The notes under the pieces are model-generated. The model ran no database searches. It worked only from the letters and a program-made list of their open reading frames with translations, and was not told the DNA's origin. Shown here one piece after another: positions 38,647 to 47,317 of a stretch of 64,000 bases of DNA (positions within the stretch are counted from its first letter, which is position 1; each line of letters opens with the position of its first letter). This DNA is from Erwinia rhapontici (GTDB lineage Bacteria; Pseudomonadota; Gammaproteobacteria; Enterobacterales; Enterobacteriaceae), in the NCBI RefSeq assembly GCF_012271765.1, contig NZ_VRKO01000018.1, forward strand, positions 124,001-188,000. The letters are read 5' to 3'. The position numbers and the translations under genes are program-made.

Positions 38647-40137
38647 TTAATGACTTTCTGCTTTACGTTTCGACGCAGTTAATGCTTTGCTCTCTTCCTC
38701 GTTACTGAGCCAGTCATGCAGATAATGTTCTATCTGCTCAAGACTGCGATTGCGTGTTTCCGGGATGCATTTGATAACGAATACCGCCCCGACAATACCA
38801 ATTAAGCCAAAGATAAAGAACGCACCTGACAGCCCCACACTGGCGAGTAACATCGGGAAGGCGAGAGATATCAGGAAGTTGGCAATCCACATGGCAAAGA
38901 CCGCACCGCCCATAAAGACACCGCGCAGCCTTGTTGGGAAGATCTCTGACAGCAACAGCCAGGTGACGGGCGATAAAGCCCCCTGCTGAAAGCTCAGGAA
39001 CATCAGCATTCCCAATAGAACCATGTAGCTGCGTAGCATATCCACCTGACCGTTGATGGTCTCAGGCATGAAATAGCTGACGGCACCGATAAAGAACAGG
39101 CAAGCGGTACAGCCAAACTGGCCGATTTTGACCATCGTTCGTCGGCCAATTTTACCCAACAGCCAGATACCGACGAAGGTCATCAGCACCGAGATAGCCC
39201 CGTTAGCGATGGTGGCAAACAACGCTGCATCCGTACTCATTCCCACCGCTTTTAGCATCGTCGGTGCATAGTACATAATAGTGTTTACACCGGAGGTTTG
39301 CTGGATCACCGCTACACCGATACCGATCAGGAACAGCTTAAACAGCCAGGGTTTTTTCAGCTCACGCACGCTGGCTCGCGTCTGGGCTTTGTCCTCATCC
39401 TCCAGAGTCTCAGTGATCTCCTCCAGTTCCCAGTCAACGTCCTCTTTGGCGCGGGTACGTTCCAGCACTTTACGCGCTTCCGCGAGTCGCCCTTTCATCG
39501 CATACCAGCGTGGCGTATCCGGCATAAACATCATGCCAAACCATAGCAGTACCGCAGGAATGGTGGCCACGGCCAGCATCCAGCGCCAGGTTTCATGGCC
39601 ACCCCACGCGGCGTTAAATCCGGCATTCGAGATATAAGCCAGCATCTGGCCGGAGACAATCATCAGTTCCTGAATCGTCACCAGTTGCCCACGCTTATTC
39701 GCGGGGGCGATCTCTGCAATGTAGATCGGCACAGTGGCGGATGCACCACCAACGGCAACTCCTAACACCAGTCGGAAGAAGATCATCCATTCCACGTTTG
39801 GCGCAAGGGCGGTGCCCATTGCGCCGACAGCGAAAATAATCGCCAAAATGATAATGATCTTTTTACGCCCGGCAGAAGCCGCGAAATGCCCGGAAAACAG
39901 TGCGCCGAAGGCTGCACCAAACAGCAGTGAACTGGTGACCAGTCCGGTAGTGAAGGGAGTAAGGTGTAATTCGTCGCCCATAAACAACAGCGCGCCGGAG
40001 ATAACCCCGGTGTCATAACCGAAGAGTAATCCGCCGAGGGTGGCAACCAACGCAATCACCTTAACAAAGGGTTCTGTTTTGGTGTTGCTGTTGGGCCCTG
40101 ATGCCCGGTTAGGTGTTAAATATTGTTCTTTTGCCAT
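38647..40137 (-). CDS. MFS sugar porter (possible myo-inositol/hexose transporter)
   Basis: 496 residues with 12 predicted helices and sugar-porter signatures: FGYDTGVISGALLF in helix 1, the SAGRKK loop, PDTPRWYAMKGR before the central loop, QQTSGVNTIMYYAPT in helix 7 and the end PETRNRSLEQIE. The closest family members I recognise are inositol and hexose/proton symporters, but substrate cannot be fixed. The 617-base AT-rich control region upstream is unusual for this window. Absent from the E. coli ybiT-ybiR interval, so probably acquired or lineage-specific. Confidence 0.8.
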   Translation of the reverse strand: MAKEQYLTPNRASGPNSNTKTEPFVKVIALVATLGGLLFGYDTGVISGALLFMGDELHLTPFTTGLVTSSLLFGAAFGALFSGHFAASAGRKKIIIILAIIFAVGAMGTALAPNVEWMIFFRLVLGVAVGGASATVPIYIAEIAPANKRGQLVTIQELMIVSGQMLAYISNAGFNAAWGGHETWRWMLAVATIPAVLLWFGMMFMPDTPRWYAMKGRLAEARKVLERTRAKEDVDWELEEITETLEDEDKAQTRASVRELKKPWLFKLFLIGIGVAVIQQTSGVNTIMYYAPTMLKAVGMSTDAALFATIANGAISVLMTFVGIWLLGKIGRRTMVKIGQFGCTACLFFIGAVSYFMPETINGQVDMLRSYMVLLGMLMFLSFQQGALSPVTWLLLSEIFPTRLRGVFMGGAVFAMWIANFLISLAFPMLLASVGLSGAFFIFGLIGIVGAVFVIKCIPETRNRSLEQIEHYLHDWLSNEEESKALTASKRKAESH

Positions 40138-40140
40138 GGT

Positions 40141-40703
40141 GACTACAGTGACCTCTCATCGACCTGGTTAGTAGGGTGCAGGGGGGTAAATCATTATTTT
40201 GCTCAACCGTTCACCGCCTCTGAACCTTAATTTAGACTATTTCTTTCATTTCAATTAACAATGAAAATTAAATTTTGAGCGTTACATCGCATTATTTCAT
40301 TTTAATTGCGACACCCATCACATAAACATGCCAATGACGTTGTATTAATGTGATCTAATTGGCGAAAAAAATATTTGAGAACATTTCATCCAGAATGAAA
40401 TAATCATTATTCATTTCATTTGAAATAAAGAAATGATAGGAAAATATCAAACCAAAAAACAGATAATCTCGTAAATCTCTTTCATAAATTCCATTAATTA
40501 CAACAAATTAAGAAAATGATAATCAATTATCATAGAATCATAAAAAACTCTCTTTTCGCAGAACAGGCCTCTCATTTATGGTCAAACATAATGAAAATAA
40601 ACAGGAATTCCATCGTTATGGCTTACACAGGTTAAAAGAGTGAAATGGAGTAAACTCTCATTTCTTGCATTTTTTGAGGAAAAAAGGCGATGAGATTCAA
40701 ACC
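40141..40703. other. Long AT-rich control region with repeated TTTCATTT motifs and palindromes
   Basis: No gene is seen. TTTCATTT/AAATGAAA-like words recur (near 40235, 40250, 40295, 40383, 40395, 40412, 40420). ATGATAATCAATTATCAT at 40516-40533 is a perfect 18-base palindrome, and GAAATAATCATTATTC near 40397 contains the palindrome TAATCATTA. Both resemble Fur-box halves but do not fit the consensus fully. The region precedes the sugar porter, which is transcribed away from it. Confidence 0.5.
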
Positions 40704-40740
40704 AAAAAAACGCGGCCCCTGATGAGAGCCGCGTTTTTTT
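40704..40740 (-). terminator. Terminator of the emrA-emrB-outer membrane factor operon
   Basis: Stem ACGCGGC/GCCGCGT with an 11-base loop is flanked by seven As on one side and seven Ts on the other, so it can work on both strands. It lies 15 bases after the outer-membrane factor stop. Confidence 0.85.
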
Positions 40741-40754
40741 AGAAAGATAAAAAC

Positions 40755-42305
40755 TTACTGTGGGTTTTCTGCGGGGCCAAATACCGAATAATCCGGCATG
40801 TTCACGTTTTGATACGCTTCCCAGCCGCCGCCCAGCGCTTTATACAGCGCGACCAGGTCAAGCGTGCTCTGTACCCGTGCCTGTTCCGCCTGCTGTTGCG
40901 CCTGCGCCAGCTGACGCTGTGCATCCAGCGCCTCAATAAAGGTCGAGATCCCCTGGCGATAGCTGTCGCTGGCCAGCGTAAAGGCACGCTGTAACGCCGC
41001 CACAGTGTCATCCAGCCCTTCCACCTGCTGCTGGTCACTGCGATAGCTGACCAGCGCATTTTCCACATCCTGCAACGCCGTCAGCACCGTCTGACGATAA
41101 CCCAGCGCCGCGCTCGCCTGCTGCGCACGGGCCAGCTTCACACTGGATACCAGCCGCCCCCCCTGGAAGATCGGGATGGTGACGGACGGTCCGTAGCTGT
41201 AGAAATGGCTGCTCCAGTTATCCAGATAGCTGGCATCGCTGTTACGCATGCCAAACTGCCCGGTCAGTGACAGACTGGGGAATAGCTGCGCCACAGAAAC
41301 ACCAATATTGGCGGTCGCCGCGTGCAGGCTGGCTTCCGCTTCACGCACATCCGGGCGACGACGCGCCAGCTCAGACGGTACGCCGACCGGCACCGCTTTC
41401 GGCAGAGCCGGCAGCGGTTTGGCGGTCATTAACTCCGCATCCAGTGCGCCGGGGACTCTGCCCGTCAGCACGGCCAGACCGTTCATCGCCTGGTGGATCT
41501 GCGCCTGATACTGCGGCAGTTGAGCGCGCAGTGAATTCACCTGGGCGCGGGAGTTCTCCACATTGGTCTGCGGTGCCAGCCCATTACGCTGCTGGCTCTG
41601 CGTCAGCTCCAGTGTCTGCTCCGCCACGTCAATCTGTGTTTGCAGGGTACGGGTAATGGCTTGCGCGCCCCGCAGCTGCAGGTAAGCCCGCGCCACTTCG
41701 GCCTCCAGTGACACCAGCGCATCATTACGGTTTTCTACCGATTGTTGCTGCTGCGCATCGGCCATTTCGACCTGACGACGCACTTTGCCCCACAGATCCA
41801 GCTCCCACGAAGCGTCAAAACTGCCCTGATACAGCCCGACCGGCTTAGACAGGCTGTCTAGCGCCGGTTTTAAATCGGTTTCGCTTCCCGCCTGGTCAAT
41901 CTGGTCGTAGACCCCTTCGGACTCCAATTCGCCTTTAATGCCCAACTGTTGGCGGGTAAAACGGGCGTTACCGTTCACAGAAGGTGCCCAGGCACCGCGT
42001 GCCTGGTTCAGCTGCTGACGTGCGCCAGCGATACGCAGTACCGCCTGCTGCAGGGATAAATTGCCTTTAATGGCACGTGCGATCAGGCTGTCCAACTGCG
42101 GATCGTTAAATGACTTCCACCAGTTCGGGTTAGTCGCTGCCGCCAGCGGCGCGGAGATACCGTCCGGCTGCATACTGTTAAAACGCTCCGGTGTGGCGGG
42201 CTTCGGCGCCTGGTAATCCGGGCCAACGGCACAGCCACTGAGCATCAGTGCAACGGCTATCAGCCCACCACTGCGCGAACGCAAAAAAGAAGGAGGAACG
42301 TTCAT
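40755..42305 (-). CDS. RND/EmrAB-type outer membrane factor lipoprotein (NodT family)
   Basis: 516 residues from ATG 42305, preceded by AGGAG. The lipobox LMLSGC places the lipid-modified cysteine at residue 25, followed by AVGPDYQAPKP, typical of NodT/OprM-type channels. Two OEP repeats follow, with long coiled regions. It provides the TolC-like exit duct for the EmrAB pair encoded upstream. It starts one base after the emrB-type stop. Confidence 0.88.
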   Translation of the reverse strand: MNVPPSFLRSRSGGLIAVALMLSGCAVGPDYQAPKPATPERFNSMQPDGISAPLAAATNPNWWKSFNDPQLDSLIARAIKGNLSLQQAVLRIAGARQQLNQARGAWAPSVNGNARFTRQQLGIKGELESEGVYDQIDQAGSETDLKPALDSLSKPVGLYQGSFDASWELDLWGKVRRQVEMADAQQQQSVENRNDALVSLEAEVARAYLQLRGAQAITRTLQTQIDVAEQTLELTQSQQRNGLAPQTNVENSRAQVNSLRAQLPQYQAQIHQAMNGLAVLTGRVPGALDAELMTAKPLPALPKAVPVGVPSELARRRPDVREAEASLHAATANIGVSVAQLFPSLSLTGQFGMRNSDASYLDNWSSHFYSYGPSVTIPIFQGGRLVSSVKLARAQQASAALGYRQTVLTALQDVENALVSYRSDQQQVEGLDDTVAALQRAFTLASDSYRQGISTFIEALDAQRQLAQAQQQAEQARVQSTLDLVALYKALGGGWEAYQNVNMPDYSVFGPAENPQ

Positions 42306-42306
42306 G

Positions 42307-43875
42307 TCAGTGTGCTCCTGCACTGCCCTGGCTCTTGATAGGCGCCAGTAACAGACAAAATGGAATAAGGACCAGGGCAACAATACTGAGGCCCATAAAA
42401 ACATCGATATAGGCGAGGAAACGCGCCTGCACGATCATCTGTTTATACAACTGCCCGGTGGCGATGGTCACCGGGTCACCCGCCATATGCACATAGTCCC
42501 TGACGCCCTGGGCCCAACGCTCAACCGTCAGGTTAAACGGCTCATTGAGTGGGGTCATGTTATGTACCAGTTGCGCGCTACGCGCCTGGGAGCGTTCGGT
42601 GATCATCGCCGTCGATAGCGAAATACCAATCGATCCCGCCACATTACGAAACATGGTAAACAGCGCCGAGGCATCGGCATTCAGCCGCTGCGGAATAGTG
42701 ACAAACGCGATGGTGGTCAGCGGTACAAACAGGAAGCCGAGGCCAATGGTCTGGAAACTGCGCATGATGACCAGCGTGGTGAAGTCGATATCCGGCGTCA
42801 GGGTCGATGAGTAGATAAACGACACCCCGAGCAATGCAAAGCCAAAGGCAATCAGCAGACGCGTCTGCACGATGGGCATCAGCTTCAGCACCAGCGGGAT
42901 CGACAGCACAATCAGCACCGCCCCGGGCGACAACACCAGCCCCGAGAGCGTGGCGGTATACCCCAGGTCCTGCTGTGCCAGTTGAGGGATAACCACCGAA
43001 CTGCCATACAGGATGGCAGCCATACCCGCCATCAGCAGGCAGGCCACCGCAAAGTTACGATCTTTCAGCACGTGCAGATCGACCACCGGCTTTTTGGCAT
43101 ACAGCAACCAGTAAATCGCTCCGACAATCCCGGTCAGCGCCAACAGCGCGAAGGTAACGATAAACCCCGACTGGAACCAGTCTTCATCTTCTCCCCGGTC
43201 CATCATCACTTGTAAACAGCCCAGACCCAGCGTAATCAGGCTGATGCCGATGTAATCGACCCGCAGCTTGCCCTTCGCCCATTTACGCTCCCACGGCGGA
43301 TCCTCCAGCAACTGATAAATCGCCAGCACGCTGAGGATCCCCACCGGGATATTGATAAAGAATACCCAGCGCCAGCTGTAGTTGTCGGTGATCCAGCCGC
43401 CCAGCGTCGGACCCAGTACCGGTGCCACAATAATCGCGATGGAGGAGAGACCAAACGCCTTACCGCGATCCTCAGGTTTAAAATAATCCAGCAGCACAGA
43501 CTGCTGCACAGGCTGTAACCCGCCGCCGAAGAATCCCTGTAATACGCGGAACAGAATGATCTGCCACAGTTCAGTCGCAATGCCGCACAGGAATGAGCAG
43601 ACGGTAAACATCACAATACAGATCAGAAAAAACTGCTTACGGCCCAACAGGCGGCTCAGGAAGGCTGAAATCGGCAGCACAATGCCGTTGGCCACCAGAT
43701 AGGAGGTCAGCACCCAGGTGGATTCGTCATAACTGGCCGAGAGCGATCCGGCTACATGCGGCAGGGCAACGTTAACGATGGTGGTGTCAAGGATCTCCAT
43801 GAACACCGCCAGCGTCACGGTCATCGCGACCAGCCAGGGGTTACTGGCGGGCTTCCAGTTCTGGCCGGGATTCAT
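42307..43875 (-). CDS. EmrB-type multidrug efflux MFS transporter (DHA2, 14 helices)
   Basis: 522 residues with 14 predicted helices. Motif LDTTIVNVALPHVAGSL in helix 1 and VLGPTLGGWITDNYSWRWVF in helix 5 are diagnostic of the DHA2 drug/proton antiporters. It moves hydrophobic toxic compounds through the HlyD-type adaptor and outer-membrane factor. The start overlaps the adaptor stop by 4 bases. This system is distinct from core emrAB, which is elsewhere in enterobacteria. Confidence 0.88.
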   Translation of the reverse strand: MNPGQNWKPASNPWLVAMTVTLAVFMEILDTTIVNVALPHVAGSLSASYDESTWVLTSYLVANGIVLPISAFLSRLLGRKQFFLICIVMFTVCSFLCGIATELWQIILFRVLQGFFGGGLQPVQQSVLLDYFKPEDRGKAFGLSSIAIIVAPVLGPTLGGWITDNYSWRWVFFINIPVGILSVLAIYQLLEDPPWERKWAKGKLRVDYIGISLITLGLGCLQVMMDRGEDEDWFQSGFIVTFALLALTGIVGAIYWLLYAKKPVVDLHVLKDRNFAVACLLMAGMAAILYGSSVVIPQLAQQDLGYTATLSGLVLSPGAVLIVLSIPLVLKLMPIVQTRLLIAFGFALLGVSFIYSSTLTPDIDFTTLVIMRSFQTIGLGFLFVPLTTIAFVTIPQRLNADASALFTMFRNVAGSIGISLSTAMITERSQARSAQLVHNMTPLNEPFNLTVERWAQGVRDYVHMAGDPVTIATGQLYKQMIVQARFLAYIDVFMGLSIVALVLIPFCLLLAPIKSQGSAGAH

Positions 43876-44990
43876 TCCAGCGTGACCTTAGGTTCAACCG
43901 ACAGACCAATCGGAAGCGGATGGTTCGGATCCAGCCCTTTATCAATCACGATTTTCACCGGCACGCGCTGCACGATTTTCACGTAGTTGCCAGTAGCATT
44001 CTCAGAAGGGAAAGCAGAGAAGCGGGAACCACTGCCCATCTGTACGCTGTCGACATGTCCCTCCAGCTTGAGGTCCGGCCAGGCATCGACACCAATCTCC
44101 ACTCTGTCGCCCGGTTTCATCCGTGCCAGCTGCGACTCTTTAAAGTTAGCCACAATCCATACGTCCGGTGATACCAGTGAGAACAGCGACGAGCCAGCCT
44201 GCACCAGCGTCCCCACCTGTACATTACGTTTGGTGACAAAACCGTCGTAAGGGGCACGGACTTCGGTATAAGAGAGATTCAGATTCGCGGTATTGAGCTG
44301 TGCCTGTGCCTGTTCAACCTGGCTCTGCCGCGCTTCAACATTGGTTTCCTGCTGACGGATCTGCAAAGCCACCTGAGAAGCGACTTCAACCTGCGCCTGG
44401 GCATTCGCCAGTTCAGCTCTGGCACTGCGTAACTGGGCGTTTGCTGTATCGATATTGCGCTGTGACGTGGCACGCGGGTCGACGCCACGCTGGCGCTTAT
44501 CGTCAGCCTGAGCATTCATATAATTGGCCTGCGCACTGGCGAGCTGTGCCAGCGCCTGGTCTTTCTGTGCCGGGTACTGTACCCGTGCCAGTTCCAGTTG
44601 AGCCTGCGCCTGATGCAGCTGTGCCTGAGCCAGGCCGAGCTGCGCTTTCGCCTGATCGCGCTGGGCAGTGGTATCACGCGGATCGATCACTACCAGCAGA
44701 TCGCCCTTCTTCACTCGCTGGTTATCTTTAACCCGCAGCTCGGTGACATAGCCAGAGGCTTTCGGCGCAATGGTCACCGCATCCGCTTCAGTGAAAGCAT
44801 CATCGGTGGTTTCAATATTGCGCGTGGTCAGCCAGAACCACAGCGCCACGATAATCATCACGACAACCACTATCGCCAGAATAACCAGAGGCTTTTTACC
44901 GGGGCGTTGGCGTGGAGTTTCTTCATTTTGCGCAGCATCAGACTGATGCTGGGATTCATCATCAGGTGCAGAGGAGGTTTGATTAGCCAT
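43872..44990 (-). CDS. EmrA/HlyD-type membrane fusion protein
   Basis: 372 residues: a cytoplasmic charged N-terminus, one membrane helix at about 34-55, a biotinyl-lipoyl-like domain (GYVTELRVKDNQRVKKGDLL), a long alanine/glutamine-rich coiled-coil hairpin (about 115-225), and the returning barrel domain VRAPYDGFVTKRNVQVG. It links the inner-membrane pump to the outer-membrane factor. First gene of the three-gene operon; no regulator gene adjoins it. Confidence 0.9.
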   Translation of the reverse strand: MANQTSSAPDDESQHQSDAAQNEETPRQRPGKKPLVILAIVVVVMIIVALWFWLTTRNIETTDDAFTEADAVTIAPKASGYVTELRVKDNQRVKKGDLLVVIDPRDTTAQRDQAKAQLGLAQAQLHQAQAQLELARVQYPAQKDQALAQLASAQANYMNAQADDKRQRGVDPRATSQRNIDTANAQLRSARAELANAQAQVEVASQVALQIRQQETNVEARQSQVEQAQAQLNTANLNLSYTEVRAPYDGFVTKRNVQVGTLVQAGSSLFSLVSPDVWIVANFKESQLARMKPGDRVEIGVDAWPDLKLEGHVDSVQMGSGSRFSAFPSENATGNYVKIVQRVPVKIVIDKGLDPNHPLPIGLSVEPKVTLE

Positions 44991-45107
44991 AGTATCCGTC
45001 GGTGAGTGCGCCCGGGTTCAGCGAGCGCAATGATTCAGTCTGGTATAACCATAGGGCCAAAATTGACAAATGCCAGGGTTTCCTGACAAATCCGGAATTG
45101 CCTGACG

Positions 45108-46223
45108 TCAGTTCGCATGAATAAACAAATAGAGCCCCCAGCCACTGACTAACGCCCACACCAGCATCGGCAGGGAATAGAGGTGGAAGTGCCACCAGAT
45201 AGCGCGATCTTTTGCCATGCGCAGCGCGATCAGGTTGGCCAGCGAGCCTGGCAGCAAGCCAAACCCACCAATATTCACCGCCCAGGCCAGCAGCACCGAC
45301 GGCGGCAGGCTGCTGAGCAGCAGGATGGTGGCAGGGACATTACTGATCACCTGCGACAGCCCCGCAGCCAGCAAAAACTGCCCGCCAGCCGGAAGCTGCC
45401 CGGCCAGATGCAGGGTGGACTGTACCAGCGGCAGCTTTGTCAGCAGGAAGACATCGATAAACATCACAATAAACACCACCAGCAGGCTCCAGTCGATGCT
45501 TAACAGGATGCGACGCGCCAGCACAAGGAAGGTAGCAAACACCAGCACCAGCCCCCAGACGGCGATATCCAGTTCCAGCGCCGTAATAAACAGCAGATAA
45601 AGCAGCGCGCTGGCGAACAGCAACCGGCGCTGCCAGGGGGCATCCTCTGACGTCTGATGCTGCTCAATCTTCTTCGCGCGGAAACAGCAGGCGGTCAGTA
45701 ACAGCAGGCTGAGCACCAGCCATCCGGCCAGCGGTAACATCTGCCAGATAAAACCGGCAAAGCCTGCCTCACCGTGGCGCCACAGCAGGATATTTTGCGG
45801 ATTACCGATGGGGGTAAGCAGCGAACCCGCGTTCACCGCCAGGGCTTCAAAGATAATTAACCGGGCAATCGGCAGCGCGGAATACTTTCGCAGAGAGAGC
45901 GTCAGCGGCACCAAAATAAACAGAGCAACGTCGTTGGTCAGGAACGTTGAGAGCAGTGCGGCAGCAGCCACCAGAAACAGCGCCAACTGGCGCTGGTGGC
46001 GAAAGCCCTGCACCAGACGACGCCCGAGCACATCAAAATAACCGCTGGCCTCAATGCCTTTGGTCAGCATCAGCAAGCCGCTCAGCGTGATAATGGTGGG
46101 CCAGTCTACGGCACCAGGCAGTTCTGCCAGGCGGAAAGGCACAAAACAGGCCAGCAGCAGCCCCAGAACCACCAACAGATGCAAAAAACGATCGTGCAAA
46201 AAAGGTCTGAGCAGAGAAGTCAT
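45108..46223 (-). CDS. ybiR: Putative anion transporter YbiR
   Basis: 371 residues (E. coli 372) with about 11 helices, of the ArsB/NhaD-like ion transporter group; FLTNDVALFILVPLTL and TPIGNPQNILLWRHG are typical. Substrate is unknown. It lies downstream of mntR on the same strand, as in E. coli. Confidence 0.88.
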   Translation of the reverse strand: MTSLLRPFLHDRFLHLLVVLGLLLACFVPFRLAELPGAVDWPTIITLSGLLMLTKGIEASGYFDVLGRRLVQGFRHQRQLALFLVAAAALLSTFLTNDVALFILVPLTLSLRKYSALPIARLIIFEALAVNAGSLLTPIGNPQNILLWRHGEAGFAGFIWQMLPLAGWLVLSLLLLTACCFRAKKIEQHQTSEDAPWQRRLLFASALLYLLFITALELDIAVWGLVLVFATFLVLARRILLSIDWSLLVVFIVMFIDVFLLTKLPLVQSTLHLAGQLPAGGQFLLAAGLSQVISNVPATILLLSSLPPSVLLAWAVNIGGFGLLPGSLANLIALRMAKDRAIWWHFHLYSLPMLVWALVSGWGLYLFIHAN

Positions 46224-46349
46224 GCTGGCGCGCCCTGTGATATCCCCTTTATCCCTGACGCTGCATCAGCATACGCCCGACCGTCCCTGGATGGGGTAAG
46301 GTTCTTCAGGGCTGTCGCAGGCAACGCCAGTGATGGGGGAAGAAGGTGA

Positions 46350-46799
46350 TTAACGACTTTCGCTAAATTTTTTAAAGATGGCCAGCGTTTCATCGCTGAC
46401 GTGATGCTCAATCCCTTCCGCATCGCGGCGTGCGGTATCCGGGCTGATACCCAGTGCCAGCAGGAAGGTTTCAACAATATGGTGACGCTCGCGGCTCTCT
46501 TCAGCCAGTTTTTCCCCTTCCGGTGTCAGGAAAACGCCCCGGTAAGGTACCTGTTCAACCAGCCCGCCTGTGGCGAGACGTTTAAGCATTTTTGCCACCG
46601 TTGGCTGCGACACGCCCAGGCGAGCAGCCATATCCACCTGGCGGGCTTCACCAAACTCACGGATCAGGTCAGAAATCAGCTCTACATAGTCATCGATTAA
46701 TTCACGACGGTGCGCTTCACGTACCTGACGGAAACCCTCGACATGCTCTTCAATATCTTTCAGTGGCGCGGGCACTGCCACTTTTGCGCGACGACTCAT
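46350..46799 (-). CDS. mntR: Manganese-responsive transcriptional regulator MntR
   Basis: 149 residues (E. coli 155), DtxR family. Winged helix with recognition region [17 protein letters not shown], dimerisation and metal-binding C-terminal half with the EGIEHHVS motif. With Mn2+ it represses manganese uptake genes and mntS. It is divergent to mntS, with a perfect MntR-type palindrome in between. Confidence 0.94.
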   Translation of the reverse strand: MSRRAKVAVPAPLKDIEEHVEGFRQVREAHRRELIDDYVELISDLIREFGEARQVDMAARLGVSQPTVAKMLKRLATGGLVEQVPYRGVFLTPEGEKLAEESRERHHIVETFLLALGISPDTARRDAEGIEHHVSDETLAIFKKFSESR

Positions 46800-46914
46800 T
46801 CAGCTTCCTCTTCTTATCAACCGCTGCATTATAGCAGGCAGCGGTCTGTTGTGTGCCACATTGTAAACGAACCGCAGGCAAGCACAAAATTTAGCGTATT
46901 AGCTATGGCTATAG

Positions 46915-46934
46915 GGTATAGCCTGTGCTATACC
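46915..46934. promoter_or_regulatory. MntR box upstream of mntS
   Basis: GGTATAGCCTGTGCTATACC is a perfect inverted repeat with 8-base arms. It fits the proteobacterial MntR site pattern (TATAGC...GCTATA) and lies 45 bases before the mntS ATG and about 115 bases before mntR. A second partial copy, AGCTATGGCTATAG, precedes it at 46901. Confidence 0.75.
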
Positions 46935-46978
46935 TGATGATAATTCGCGCATATCCTGATTGACCGGAGGGACATCAG

Positions 46979-47086
46979 ATGAAAACACCACTGCTATTAA
47001 AACTCTTTTGCCGTTCGCCGTTTACACTCCGACTGATGCTGCTGGAAATGCTGGTGAATTCGAAGCCTGCCCGTCAGGCTTCTTAA
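46979..47086 (+). CDS. mntS: Small manganese-chaperone-type protein MntS
   Basis: A 35-codon gene: MKTPLLLKLFCRSPFTLRLM is its N-terminus, then LLEMLVNSKPARQAS. It aligns with E. coli MntS (42 residues) through the shared pattern FxxSPFxxRLMLLxML. GGAGG lies 9 bases before the ATG. Position, divergent orientation to mntR and the MntR box agree with E. coli. MntS raises available manganese, apparently by blocking the exporter MntP. The E. coli antisense RNA RybA overlaps this gene; I could not confirm it here. Confidence 0.85.
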   Translation: MKTPLLLKLFCRSPFTLRLMLLEMLVNSKPARQAS

Positions 47087-47317
47087 CCACTCAGCCCTTG
47101 TTCCGACTATTTTGTTTGTCACTTCACAGAACTTATTGATGATGCTGGTTGCCTTTCGGCAAAACAGCGATTATCGTGCCAGCCTTTCGTAAAGAATGCA
47201 GGCCGATCGGGCTCCACCCCACCCCTTCCCCCATGATCTTACGAGTTGTATCAGGCAGTTTGCCACTTCAGCGTCGAACTGAATGGTCGCTATAGCTTTC
47301 CCTAATAAGAACCAATA

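Noticed and set aside
40516-40533. Firm call of a Fur box
   Set aside because: The palindrome has a 2-base centre where Fur sites normally have one, and the gene downstream is a sugar porter; kept only as part of the region description.
47087-47317. Riboswitch in the opgE leader
   Set aside because: No recognisable conserved riboswitch core or clear terminator/anti-terminator pair was seen.
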